Shown here: one piece after another, positions 36,066-45,200 of the stretch | Numbering within the stretch: the first letter of the stretch is position 1 | Layout of the letters: every line of letters starts with the position of its first letter | Source of the DNA: Pseudomonadota bacterium | Lineage (GTDB): Bacteria; Bdellovibrionota; Bacteriovoracia; Bacteriovoracales; Bacteriovoracaceae | Reading direction: 5' to 3' | NCBI GenBank assembly: GCA_027488375.1 | Contig: JAIYBW010000002.1 | Span: 496,001-560,000 of the forward strand | DNA: 64,000 nt | Notes under the pieces: generated by a model | The model's database searches: none | What the model saw: the letters and a program-made list of their open reading frames with translations, nothing else | Told to the model about the DNA's origin: nothing | Program-made: the position numbers and the translations under genes

Positions 36066-36578
36066 ATGAAATTGAACAAAATCTTAGCTCTAGGCTTTAC
36101 AATTCTGATCCAATCTCAATTCGCATTTTCTTTATCTAGTTTGGATATCTATGATCAAATTACGGTGGAGCCATTAATTTCTGTAGGATTACAGTGTCCA
36201 ATCGATAATGGCGTCGTCAACTTTAAGGCCTGTAAGTCAGTTCTTGAATGTGACCCAAATGCTTTCATACTCCCGCTCGGTGGAAAACCAGGCAAAGTAA
36301 GTGGCCTTATCTGTTTTTTACAGATTGAACCCGATGTAGAGACTGATAAAACAATTGAATCTTCTCAAAATTTGTTATCAATACTGGAAGGCGAGAGTCA
36401 AGCGACCTTTGATTACGACCATATATTTAAATGTAAGGGAAATGACGGTTATTATCATGTAATAGGTTATGGTAATAGCTCTAGCGGCCCAGATGTTGAT
36501 CCAAATGGTCAGGGCTGTAACGGAGCAAACACGGCATGGGAAGCTTGTGCAGAGAAAAGAATCGAAAGTAATCTGTAG
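36066..36578 (+). CDS. Exported Cys-rich protein, paralogue of the protein at 41.1 kb
   Basis: The 170-residue product has a signal peptide (MKLNKILALGFTILIQSQFAFS) after AAGGGG. Residues 40-100 match the protein at 41073: C, then GVVNFKAC, C(D/P)xxA, SGL(I/V)C and PD(V/I), with conserved order and similar spacing, and the signal peptides are alike too. The last 60 residues are extra and contain GYGNSSSGPDVDPNG and three more cysteines. It belongs to the secreted set controlled by the TTGAAC palindrome (inference). Function unknown. Confidence 0.72.
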   Translation: MKLNKILALGFTILIQSQFAFSLSSLDIYDQITVEPLISVGLQCPIDNGVVNFKACKSVLECDPNAFILPLGGKPGKVSGLICFLQIEPDVETDKTIESSQNLLSILEGESQATFDYDHIFKCKGNDGYYHVIGYGNSSSGPDVDPNGQGCNGANTAWEACAEKRIESNL

Positions 36579-36594
36579 ACGTAAATTAATAAAT

Positions 36595-36634
36595 TTATTG
36601 AGCCAGTAGTGCATTTTCACTCCTGGCTCAATAA
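36595..36634 (+). terminator. Strong hairpin after the exported Cys-rich gene
   Basis: TTATTGAGCCAG / CTGGCTCAATAA perfect 12-bp stem with an inner AGTG/CACT pairing and a 6-nt loop. No T-run follows, so it may stabilise the 3' end rather than terminate strictly. Confidence 0.6.
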
Positions 36635-36708
36635 TAGATTTAAAAATCAATGTTTCTAATAAAGGGTTATGCATTAAAAGTGTGATAAAAAAGAATTTAT
36701 TAATTTAA

Positions 36709-36989
36709 AAAATACCATCCGTCGCACTGATAATTTACTCCTTTTCTTGCCTTGGAAGTGATTATGGATCCTCTCGCGATGTTAAGGTTATAGATGTTAT
36801 TCATCCTTCTTTTAATATTTCTCTCGATCCTAGTGACTGCAGGTCCCCAAACGATTCAGATATTAGGGCGCAGGCGGGAGTGGGAACGGAACATATGATC
36901 AATTTGAAATAGAAAATACTCATGAAAATGGATGGGAAATCCTTACCTCGAATTTAATTGAGGAGGCTCAAGAAACTTGTATTGAGTAA
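36709..36989 (+). pseudogene. Probable frameshifted remnant of a small exported protein gene
   Basis: Codons from 36709 stay open for about 60 residues with plausible composition (SFSCLGSDYGSS, NISLDPSDCRSPNDSD). Near 36865-36885, in a Gly-rich run, the reading switches to another frame that continues NGTYDQFEIENTHENG and ends at TAA 36987. One base change would join them. There is no start codon or ribosome-binding site at the beginning, so the gene is broken at its 5' end as well. It could be a relict of the neighbouring exported family, but no clear similarity is visible. Confidence 0.4.
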
Positions 36990-37311
36990 TAGATAGAAAA
37001 ATAGACTTTGAAGGGATCAAGTAAATTCATTTCTCGTGTCTTAGTTTTGTTTTGTAGCAATACTAAACTGGTTTAACTCCTCATTAGATAACCCTATTAC
37101 GAAAGAACTACTGAACTATTTCGGTGCTGGCATTTTCTAAACAGGTTACAGATACTAAAAATAAATAAATTGTCCTAATGAGCCTTGAGTGTTTGAGTAA
37201 TGTTGGTCGTGCACAACGCATATTCTACCATTCGATTGATGGTCGCCCTCGGAAAGTACACCGAGATAAATCCAAGGTTGTTTTGATGTTTATCCTTGGA
37301 TGAATGTATTT

Positions 37312-37650
37312 TTAAATCGCTAGCCAATGCAGAGGCTTAAGCTTAGAGTTCTTTTTTGAGATGAGGTCGTTAATCTCCATATTAAAAATCGCATTACCAG
37401 TTTGTTCAAAGTAATCGTGATTGAAGCTGCTAGACATTTTTGCCAGATCCTCAAACTTGGGTTCTACTGTTCGCCGATATGAGGTGGCATTTAGAAAAAA
37501 ATTTAAGATTAAAACAGCTCTTGTGTAAGCTAAATATGAATATTGAGTTAGAAGGTATTTTTTTCAAGGGTGTACCATTTTGTTAATGTGGTAACATTTG
37601 GCTTCTCACCGCAATGCTGTAGCCGTGATAGTATCTTTGATTGTGTATAT
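37312..37650 (-). pseudogene. Probable frameshifted gene remnant of unknown family
   Basis: On the minus strand a frame ending at TAA (37312-37314) is open to 37563 and reads like a protein (YLLTQYSYLAYTRAVL, EDLAKMSSSF, NDLISKKNSK). Just upstream, at a run of A bases, a different frame continues with LQHCGEKPNVTTLTKWYTL. A single frameshift in the A-run would join them into roughly 110 residues. No intact start is present. I do not recognise the family. Confidence 0.4.
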
Positions 37651-37702
37651 ATTTAGCATTTCAGTGATAGGAAAAAAAACTGTGATCGAATCAACGAGCT
37701 TT

Positions 37703-37733
37703 ACTTTAAATCTATTTGTCATAGATTTAAAGT
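37703..37733. repeat. Perfect inverted repeat, 13-bp arms, 5-nt loop
   Basis: ACTTTAAATCTAT / ATAGATTTAAAGT with loop TTGTC, in non-coding DNA; no T-run follows. Confidence 0.8.
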
Positions 37734-38017
37734 TTAAATTTGGCTGAACAAGAGAATTGTTTCCATCAATTGCCCTTGACTGTGATTTAAATCATGGTTT
37801 ATCAGTGCTTAAGATTTGCATAAACCACTAATTAGCACAAATAAAAGAAAAGCGATTTATGAGACCTTTTACATTTCTGCATCGCTTGTTTTCGACTTAA
37901 ATTCGTAATCAGCACAAGAAAAGTGAAAAACGTTTGCACTAGTAATGAACGCGCCAGCTGAATAATATGGATATCCATTAATGCTTTTGGGAATTGCTAG
38001 TTGCAAATGAAGCTATT

Positions 38018-38058
38018 CTTTGTCACGCCCTTAAGGAGCACTTAAGGGCGTGACAAAG
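38018..38058. repeat. Perfect inverted repeat, 18-bp arms, 5-nt loop
   Basis: CTTTGTCACGCCCTTAAG / CTTAAGGGCGTGACAAAG with loop GAGCA. This is the longest perfect hairpin seen in the window, in non-coding DNA and not followed by a T-run on either strand. Confidence 0.9.
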
Positions 38059-38161
38059 TAATCAACATTATTTTGTTCGCAGGACAGAATTAAGGCAAAA
38101 AGAGTTTAATTAAAAATGAGAGCAAAAAATACAATCTCATTTTGATCCCTTTCTGCTTTCA

Positions 38162-38190
38162 ATTAATGATTCAGCATTTGAATCATTAAT
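38162..38190. repeat. Perfect inverted repeat, 12-bp arms, 5-nt loop
   Basis: ATTAATGATTCA / TGAATCATTAAT with loop GCATT. Confidence 0.8.
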
Positions 38191-38411
38191 ATTGAATATG
38201 GATCTCTATTAATTTATCCTATTTCTGTCGAGAAGTATTACCAATAAAAGCTGCAATTCAATTATTCATTTTTCAAACTAGCTGTAATTAGTACCTTGAG
38301 TGAGGTACTGATTTGTTCGTGACCCCAACTTGAAGGCTACCTCCTAATTTTGGAGGAAAGTCATGGAATTATATAGAAAAAGAATATCTAAAAAAAAAAG
38401 GAGTTACTTTG

Positions 38412-38461
38412 TAAATCTGAATTGGCTAGTTGCTTTCAAACAAGTGGCCAATTCAGATTTA
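38412..38461. repeat. Inverted repeat, 15-bp perfect arms, 20-nt loop
   Basis: TAAATCTGAATTGGC / GCCAATTCAGATTTA. It lies 8 bp beyond the stop of the minus-strand exported gene and could mark its transcript end; a T-run on the minus strand occurs only about 15 nt later. Confidence 0.7.
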
Positions 38462-38469
38462 TGCTTTCT

Positions 38470-38817
38470 TTACTCTCGAAACAGTCGACTGCTTGGATCA
38501 GCCTTGTGGCAATCGTGTTTTTTCTCTTTCTTTCTAAAAGCATTACGCCACCAACAACCTACCTCGTTAGTTATTATTTCACCTCCGGCAGGATCCGCTT
38601 GATTCAATCCTGTAATTTTTCTCAGTATCTCTTCTTGTTCTCTTGTTAAGGTCTGCTCAAATTGATCAAGCAACACTTCATCTCTATCAACTAATTCGCT
38701 TTCAATGACTTCCTGTTGCTCTAAAGTATCAACCAGCTCAATCGATTCTAACTCATTTGAGAATGCAGAGATCGATAGCGATAATGACAAGGTTGTGATA
38801 AAAATTTTTTTCAACAT
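38470..38817 (-). CDS. Small exported acidic protein
   Basis: From the ATG at 38817 (AAGGAG 6 nt upstream) the product has 115 residues with a signal peptide (MLKKIFITTLSLSLSISAFS). The mature part is acidic (many Glu, Asp, Gln) with a helical middle and ends in a basic segment containing two cysteines (GCWWRNAFRKKEKKHDC). A longer frame to 38871 has no better start. An ACCGATAT element lies upstream but without a matching -35, so sigma28 use is doubtful. It is the last of a minus-strand run of small exported genes. Function unknown. Confidence 0.68.
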   Translation of the reverse strand: MLKKIFITTLSLSLSISAFSNELESIELVDTLEQQEVIESELVDRDEVLLDQFEQTLTREQEEILRKITGLNQADPAGGEIITNEVGCWWRNAFRKKEKKHDCHKADPSSRLFRE

Positions 38818-38925
38818 ACGTACTCCTTTTTTTATATCGGTTTTTAATGTACCGAAACCATTTAGATTCAAATCAAGTTTTTAGATATATTATTTTCCCA
38901 AAAAAGAAATAAATTAAAAACACTA

Positions 38926-39225
38926 TTAACAACTCCCAACCGATGCACAATGATTACAGTTTTTTTCACTCCATTCAACGCCTTTGTCCTCTGCTGATTT
39001 AACTACATTTCCTTTTTTGTCCAGGGTGTCCTCTATGCAACCTGATTTTTTACCATTACAACATGCATAGTAAACTCCATTAATACTTAGTACTGGCTCA
39101 ATGACATCCTCCAGTGAATTAATATTGTAATCACACGTCAAAACGTCTCGTGAAGATAGGTAACAGTTTTGTGCGTAAGCCTGTCCAAAGATTGAAATTG
39201 TCAGAACTAGTATAATCTTTTTCAT
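38926..39225 (-). CDS. Small exported Cys-rich protein
   Basis: The 99-residue product has a signal peptide (MKKIILVLTISIFGQAYAQ) and eight cysteines in about 80 mature residues, including a CC pair and a C-terminal CNHCASVGSC. It carries INGVYYACCNG, similar in style to the LRNGRYYRL segment of the 165-residue protein three genes upstream. This points to a disulfide-rich extracellular protein. AAAGGAAAA precedes the ATG. It lies 76 bp after its upstream neighbour. Confidence 0.7.
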   Translation of the reverse strand: MKKIILVLTISIFGQAYAQNCYLSSRDVLTCDYNINSLEDVIEPVLSINGVYYACCNGKKSGCIEDTLDKKGNVVKSAEDKGVEWSEKNCNHCASVGSC

Positions 39226-39301
39226 AAGATTTTCCTTTTATTTAATTTTTTATTGAAAATAATTAAACTGTTGTGAGCCCCTTTTAATAAATTTGAATCC
39301 T

Positions 39302-39721
39302 TTAACAATCATTTGTTGATTCAATAGTGATTGAGTATGCTCCGTCACAAACTCTATTAATTTCATCTTGTGGGCAAGTTGATGTTGCCGAATCCGCATC
39401 ATTCCCGCACAAAGTGAATTCAATAATTCCAACTTCATAATCTTTATGAACGCAACCGATTTTAATTCCATTCAGTTGTGTACCCGGCAATGGTGGAGAC
39501 GATGGGTTTACTAACTTGTATTTATAATTTGGTAAATTTAAATAGAAAGTGTCATGTCGAGAACGGTTTCGATTTAATGCTGGATCCGGCTCCTGAGGAT
39601 CCACAGGATCTTCAATCTCCGGCAACTCATTTTCTATCGAAGTATAGTCTGCACAGATTCCATGATTGATAGAAACAACCAACATCAAGAGAGTAACTTT
39701 AACAATTTTATTCATTTTCAT
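39302..39721 (-). CDS. Exported Cys-containing protein, distant relative of the GVVxFxxC proteins
   Basis: From the ATG at 39721 (AAAGGAG upstream) the protein has 139 residues; a longer frame to 39790 overlaps the preceding gene. A signal peptide (MKMNKIVKVTLLMLVVSINHGICA) is followed by an acidic Pro-rich stretch. The C-terminal part shows C-x6-GIIEFTLC and CPQD, similar to the GVIDFLSC/CPEE pattern of the proteins at 36.1 and 41.1 kb, suggesting one family. It also shares YTSIE with its upstream neighbour. It starts 16 bp after that gene, probably in one operon. Confidence 0.68.
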   Translation of the reverse strand: MKMNKIVKVTLLMLVVSINHGICADYTSIENELPEIEDPVDPQEPDPALNRNRSRHDTFYLNLPNYKYKLVNPSSPPLPGTQLNGIKIGCVHKDYEVGIIEFTLCGNDADSATSTCPQDEINRVCDGAYSITIESTNDC

Positions 39722-39737
39722 AACCACTCCTTTATTA

Positions 39738-40235
39738 TTAATTATTTGATTTTCCAAAATTGCCGCAAGGATACAAGTTATTTGGTACACACTGACTTGA
39801 ACTCGGAAATCTTAAACGTTTTACAATACCGTCATTTACGATCTGATATGAATAAGAACCTGTTATATCTACAAGTAATTTATAAGGATTGAAAAAATTT
39901 TTCGGAATTTCTACTTTTACACACTCTTCAAATGGAGCAAGTTCAAGTTCGCAGCTTTCGATTGAAGTATATCCAAGAGAACTCCCACCCACCACGAATC
40001 TCTGAGCAAGATTGCCAGCAATATTTAGGCATAAGTCTTGTTGGGTTAGCCTGTAGTATCTGCCATTTCTTAAGACTAGAGACTGTATGTTGTTATATCC
40101 GCACAAACTAAAATCACTACCAGCGCCACCTGAACCATCCCCTATATCCGGCACTTCTGTTAACGGATCGTTCGCCATAACACTGAGGCTTAATAAAAAA
40201 TTTAGCATGAGACATGATAGCTTTTTATATTTCAT
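39738..40235 (-). CDS. Exported Cys-containing protein, first gene of the leftward group
   Basis: The 165-residue product has a signal peptide (MKYKKLSCLMLNFLLSLSVMA) and GGGGGAAT before the ATG. The mature part has a Gly/Ser linker, then strand-rich sequence with six or more cysteines and a YTSIESCELE segment shared in part with the next gene. No family recognised. It heads the leftward set (40235 to 38470). The palindrome TCGAAC-AAAT-GTTCAA stands 145 bp before its start, matching the placement at the two rightward loci. Confidence 0.7.
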   Translation of the reverse strand: MKYKKLSCLMLNFLLSLSVMANDPLTEVPDIGDGSGGAGSDFSLCGYNNIQSLVLRNGRYYRLTQQDLCLNIAGNLAQRFVVGGSSLGYTSIESCELELAPFEECVKVEIPKNFFNPYKLLVDITGSYSYQIVNDGIVKRLRFPSSSQCVPNNLYPCGNFGKSNN

Positions 40236-40379
40236 TGATTCCCCCTAAGTTAAAGTCAGGATTTTTACATCTCCTGTTTCTTCAAAAGAATAACATTCAT
40301 GAATTTTTCTTTTCATGAAAACTATTGCTCACACATGGAAGCGAGGGAATTTCAGCGACTTAAGACGGACTGTAGTTTT

Positions 40380-40395
40380 TCGAACAAATGTTCAA
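40380..40395. promoter_or_regulatory. Palindromic operator-like site TCGAAC-AAAT-GTTCAA
   Basis: One mismatch between arms. It lies 145 bp before the start of the leftward group (40235). Confidence 0.5.
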
Positions 40396-40755
40396 ATCAA
40401 GCACCATGTATCGTTTTGTGATAACTATTGTTGGCACAGAAGATTTTTTTATAATTCAGATGCTTGATTTTTCAACTACATAATAAAAAATTTTCCGACT
40501 TTTAAAATCAGATGACGACGAACTATGCACGGCAGGCCCTACAAGAAAAATAAATAGGAGGACCAAAATCATTATTTCTTTCAGCTGACTTCCCTCTCTC
40601 CACCCTTTGTATAAACACACTCTAGTCTTATCAAATTTCCTGCTCAGTCATTTATCACAACATAGTCTTTCTCATTTTCTTTTTCATCTCATATCGTTCA
40701 ATCGTTCCTCACTGCCTAAACAATCCCTCATGATGTCGAATAATTTTTCTTCTTT

Positions 40756-40771
40756 TTGATCATTTGTTCTT
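40756..40771. promoter_or_regulatory. Degenerate copy of the palindrome, TTGATC-ATTT-GTTCTT
   Basis: Same length and centre as the other copies but with imperfect arms; mid-region, with no gene directly served. Confidence 0.25.
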
Positions 40772-40913
40772 TTAAAAAACCTTGGGAGATACACAATTCT
40801 TTGCCCCTTCTTTTTATTTCTAATAATTTAGCTTTGATAAATTATGTTAACTAAATTCATTGGCACTAATTAATGACATATTAATGAGGCACTTTTATAT
40901 CATTAAGATTTTT

Positions 40914-40929
40914 TTGAACAAATGAACAA
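40914..40929. promoter_or_regulatory. Palindrome-related site TTGAAC-AAAT-GAACAA
   Basis: The left arm fits; the right arm reads GAACAA instead of GTTCAA, giving direct GAACAAAT repeats. It lies 144 bp before the start at 41073. Confidence 0.4.
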
Positions 40930-41072
40930 ATAAGTTTCCTTTTTGGTAACTATCTAAAATGTTTACTTTAAATCTTTTTCTTTCTTCTTTATCATAATCA
41001 TTTCTTTTTTTAATGTGATCATGGGTCCAAGACAAGCCAATTGTCTAATAACCAATTGCAAGTGAGGATGAC

Positions 41073-41369
41073 ATGAAATTAATTGCCTCTACATTTTTAT
41101 TCTCTAGCTTATTTTTTCAAACTCAATTAGCCTTTTCTGTACCATCTCCTAAAAAGCTTGTTACAGTTTGTTCCTATTCCTTTGGTGTCATCGATTTTCT
41201 GAGCTGCGAAGCCTCTTATGTTTGCCCCGAAGAAGCTGTCGTTCTTACATTTGACGGTAGTAAACCAATCTATCAATTTCCAAAAAAATCAGGCTTAGTT
41301 TGCATTCTTCCTGTCGGACCTGATATTGGAGATGATGAATTAAATGAAAGTCTAGTTTTAGAGTACTAA
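41073..41369 (+). CDS. Small exported Cys-rich protein, paralogue of the protein at 36.1 kb
   Basis: The 98-residue product has a signal peptide (MKLIASTFLFSSLFFQTQLAFS) and GTGAGG before the ATG. The mature part contains GVIDFLSC, CPEEAVVL, KKSGLVCIL and PDI in the same order as GVVNFKAC, CDPNAFIL, KVSGLICFL and PDV in the 36066 product, so the two are paralogues; this copy lacks the 60-residue C-terminal extension. It is the first gene of a rightward pair. Function unknown; four cysteines suggest two disulfides. Confidence 0.72.
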   Translation: MKLIASTFLFSSLFFQTQLAFSVPSPKKLVTVCSYSFGVIDFLSCEASYVCPEEAVVLTFDGSKPIYQFPKKSGLVCILPVGPDIGDDELNESLVLEY

Positions 41370-41389
41370 CCCCGAAATTGGAGGAATCT

Positions 41390-42097
41390 ATGAAAATGAA
41401 TAAGAAGTATTTTGCTATTTTTTTTATCGTACTTTCTTTATTTAATGCCACAACCGGCTTTGCGCAAATCATTTTGACCAAAGAAGTCTTAACTCCTTAT
41501 CTACTTACTTGGAGCTCCAATAATACTTCAGAAGGAAAACTTGCTTCCTTTCAGCTGAATTTTCCAAATGGTTCGGTTCAGGCTTTGGGTTTTTTGAATT
41601 TCCCCTATTCTGATTTTGGTACTGTTCCTAAGACTGCTGGCTACGGAGGTGTATCCTGGCCTCGGATTTTTTTAAGTAAACCCATGCTCCTTAAATCTAC
41701 TAATCAAGTTTGCAGCTATAAGGCTAGAGTTGGGGTTAATTTAAATGGCCCGGGTTACCCTTTTCAAATTAAGGAATTTGCGACAACTGCATGGGCGATT
41801 GATCCGATTACTAAAGCTGTGATTGATCCCTCTCAGAGTCTAAATTTAACTCAGATCACAAATCGATTTAAGTTTAAGATTAGTCCAGACATCGAAGTCA
41901 TCTTCAGTTTTACCGAACATAAAAATATTTATAATCAGCGCTATTATTTTAGTTACAGCCTCCATATGACTGGCCCTGTTTCAGGTCTCGCTGGAGCTGG
42001 AGCACCCTTTTCCCATGTACCTTTTATCACCTTTCAGGGGATACAACTCACCAAAGCCTGTTATGAACTTGACGGTCCAGTTGATCCCATTGATTAA
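41390..42097 (+). CDS. Exported protein of unknown function
   Basis: The ATG at 41390 has GGAGG 5 nt upstream; an earlier in-frame TTG at 41378 is part of that site. The 235-residue product has a signal peptide (MKMNKKYFAIFFIVLSLFNATTGFAQ). The mature part is strand-rich and aromatic, with repeated F(P/N)G, GYGGVSWPRIF and YYFSYSLHM segments and only two cysteines. It starts 20 bp after the small Cys-rich gene and ends with a strong terminator, forming a two-gene operon. No family recognised. Confidence 0.72.
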   Translation: MKMNKKYFAIFFIVLSLFNATTGFAQIILTKEVLTPYLLTWSSNNTSEGKLASFQLNFPNGSVQALGFLNFPYSDFGTVPKTAGYGGVSWPRIFLSKPMLLKSTNQVCSYKARVGVNLNGPGYPFQIKEFATTAWAIDPITKAVIDPSQSLNLTQITNRFKFKISPDIEVIFSFTEHKNIYNQRYYFSYSLHMTGPVSGLAGAGAPFSHVPFITFQGIQLTKACYELDGPVDPID

Positions 42098-42115
42098 CTC
42101 ACCTTCATTCTTCTT

Positions 42116-42143
42116 AAAAGGGTCATCTTCGGATGACCCTTTT
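42116..42143 (+). terminator. Intrinsic terminator with UUCG loop
   Basis: AAAAGGGTCATC / GATGACCCTTTT perfect 12-bp stem with a TTCG tetraloop, 18 bp after the stop; ends in TTTT. Confidence 0.85.
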
Positions 42144-42245
42144 CGCAAGATTTAAACAACTTACAAATCCCGACAAAATCACTTCATCAGTAAGGTTTCT
42201 CTCTCATCAACCGAAAAGATTCATTATTTTTCTGAGTGAAAAGTC

Positions 42246-45200
42246 ATGAATTACGTTATTTTATTAATTTTAAGTTGGGCACTCATTGCGTGCAAAATTC
42301 AGGTGGATGTTTCACCACCGTCCGCTTTAATTGATAACTCTCCACCAAGTATCATTTCAATCAGTGCACCTGCCGCTGGTGTTTATCTCACGAATCCTGG
42401 AAGTCATTTAGATTTCACCGTCAACTTCAATGAAAATATTTTAGTCACTGGAACTCCGGCACTGACTTTAACCGTTGGTACAACCAATCGGAAGGCGACT
42501 TATTTTAGTAGAATCGATTCTGACTCCTTAGTTTTTCGCTACACAACGAATCCCACAGATGATGACAGTAATGGAATTACGCTCCACACTTCTTGGGATT
42601 TTACCGATGGAAATTTAACCAACTCCTCATCCCTGGCCGCTGCCTCCAGTTTCTCGGCCCTCCTCTTACCTGAACTTGAAGATGTGAAGGTCAATCGCTC
42701 ACCGAGTGTCGTGAGTTTCAATGTGACAGAGTCCACTTACACTTATCTTCAAAATCTTGATATCCACGTCACCTTTTCTGAAGTGGTCATAGGCACCTCC
42801 TCGCGACTTGTCCTCAATGTAGGAGGAAGCACTCGCTATGCCGTTTATCAATCTGGCTCTGGCACCGGGATCACTTACCGTTGGACCAACACGGGAGGAT
42901 TGAGTGATACCGAAGACGGTATCACTATCATCACACCGATCGATTTGAATGGAGGAACACTTAAAGATTCATCAAATAACGATGCCATCCTGACTTTTAC
43001 TTCACCCAATACTTCAGGTGTCTTAGTCGATGGAAACTATCCGGTGCCAGTAACTTTAAGTTATTATGGTGTGAATAATTTTACTTACATGCCAGGTGGA
43101 AGTGCCGCCCAACTTTACCCTACTTTAACTCCAGCGACAGTCGTGAACTATTCTTTAAACTCAATCTTAAATACCTGGAACATCAATTCATCCTCTGGAG
43201 CGATAACTTACTCAACTGGCGTACATTCTGCTACAACTCGCACCATTAGGGCGACCAATACCTCAGGCGAAACCACCACGGCCCTCACCACCACTTCGCT
43301 CCCGATTATTTATAAAAATCAAATTTTACTTGGAACTAATATCAACTGTGCTCTGGCCAGTGGAGGATTAGATTGTTGGAAAAATGATTTTACTTATCAG
43401 GTAAATCTTATCCCTTACGGTACGGGGGCAGAACATATTTTTGGAATCGGAGAAAATGTTTGTGTGATAGTCCCTGGAGATGGAATTAAATGTTTTACCA
43501 ATTCCATTTCCATCAATCGTATGATTCCGTATTTAGGATTCACAGTGCTAGAAGCCTCAGATGGCACCCCTGTGGATAAAATCTCACAAGTTGCCGCAGG
43601 CCCCAACCACACCTGCTACTTGCGGCTGGGTAAAGCCTATTGTTTCGGAGATAATACCTACGGACAATCGGGTGGAACGGATGGGTCCTATGAAGAAACC
43701 AGCCAGCTCGTATCTGAAACAATTTTGTTTCAAAAAATTGCCGTGGGCCAGGACCATACTTGCGGACTCTCTGGAAGAAATCTTTATTGTTGGGGTCGCA
43801 ATCTGGAAGCTCAATTGGGTGGCCTAGACTCCACTTCACCTCCCCCTATGACAAGCACATCCAATCCCTATTTAAGTAGAACGTTGGTCTCTGATTTTAC
43901 TTTAGGATTACATTTCACTTGCGCCGTTTCCTCAGCTCTAGTTTATTGCTTTGGAAAAAATTCTAGTGGAGAACTTGGTCGAACTGGTCCTGCAGGTTCA
44001 GAAACCCTGGCCACAATAAATATAAATAATGTCATACAAATTAAATCCCACCCTTCTGCAAGTTACGTGATCGCCTTGCTAAGTAATGGTCAAACCTATG
44101 GCTGGGGAAATTTATCTCAATTCAACTCAAGTCTTGGAGCTGCAGTGACGACTCCTACGATTCTCTCAGGCCTTTCTTATGTATCCCAAGTTGTAGCAGG
44201 ACCCAATCGCGCCTTCCTTCAGAAAAATCTCTCCAGTTCTCAATCAGCGGCCTGGATAGATTCTCAGAATGGAAACGTGATTGGAGGTTTTAACCCAAAT
44301 GCAAGCTTCAACGGTTTATCGGCCGGGTATGATGGCACTTGCGTTCACCTCTCTTCCACCCCACATTGTTTTGGAAGTAATGCCGCCAATAAATTGACCC
44401 AAAGAACACTCAGTACTTTTCTTCCCTTGAATTCTCTTTTTGCTAATAGTTTTGATACTGACCATCAATTAAATCAGCGGATCATCACTACTTCATCTAT
44501 TGGTGGAGCTCATGGTTGTTATCAGGCCGGAGAAAAGACCATTTGTGCTGGCAATGTCTTTCCTGGTGATCCAACAAATTACGGCACTGGAGTTCTGGTT
44601 AACACTCCCTCATCTGGTGCTAAAAAAATCTGCTCGGGGAATAGTTTCACTTGTTCTCTAGGGATTAATCAAAATCTCGAGTGTTGGGGAGATAACTCAT
44701 CCAAACAGATTAATCCCACTGGGCCCTCCTCCTACACCACCCCACAAGTTATCAATGAAGTTGCGATGGATATCGCCTGTATGGCAGATGCTGTTTGTAT
44801 TATCAAAGCGAACAATAGAATTTTCTGTCAGGGAGATGGATATGGAACCTCTGGCCTCACTGAGGTTTTAACTGGACGCCCTAGTGAGCGCTTTACCCGT
44901 CTGAAAGCGGGATCAAATTTTGCCTGTGCAGAAACCGACGATCATAAACTCATCTGCTTTGGTGAGAATGATCAGAGACAACTTGGGAATAACAGTGTGA
45001 CTGATACAACGAATGGTGTTTTGGTCATGGACAACAATCTCTCCGGCATTATCCATCATCCAGTCAAAGAATTCACTCTTGGATCTAAGCATGTTTGTGC
45101 AACAGGGAGTGGAGACGGAGTTGGAATAGAAAAACTTTTTTGCTGGGGACAGAATAACTCCGGACAAGTTCATCCTGGAAATGCGGCGACACCTATTACA

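Larger units (their letters stand above)
36990..38411. other. Long stretch without intact genes
   Basis: About 1.4 kb with no convincing intact gene. It contains a minus-strand gene remnant (37312-37650) and three perfect inverted repeats with 5-nt loops (listed separately). The base composition is more AT-rich than the flanks by eye. I see no transposase gene and no CRISPR-like repeats. Confidence 0.6.
40236..41072. other. Intergenic control region between two facing-away Cys-rich gene groups
   Basis: This 837-bp non-coding, T-rich region separates divergent exported-protein genes. It contains palindrome-type sites at 40380-40395 and 40914-40929, a half-degenerate copy at 40756-40771 and GTTCAATCGTTC at about 40696. 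I see no intact gene in it. Confidence 0.7.

Noticed and set aside
36378-36674. A 98-residue minus-strand open frame
   Set aside because: It overlaps the exported Cys-rich gene and its hairpin antisense, without a start site or protein-like composition.
38834-38864. ACCGATAT element before the gene at 38817 as another sigma28 promoter
   Set aside because: No -35 at the correct 11-nt spacing; the nearest TAAA is 19 nt away.
40430-40460. TTGGCACAGAAGATTTTTT as a second sigma54 promoter
   Set aside because: The GG-N10 position is followed by TT and not GC, so the essential -12 dinucleotide is missing.
35760-41072. A CRISPR array or integron in the repeat-rich accessory region
   Set aside because: The repeats are isolated hairpins and palindromes of different sequence; there is no regular repeat-spacer array, cas gene, or integrase.
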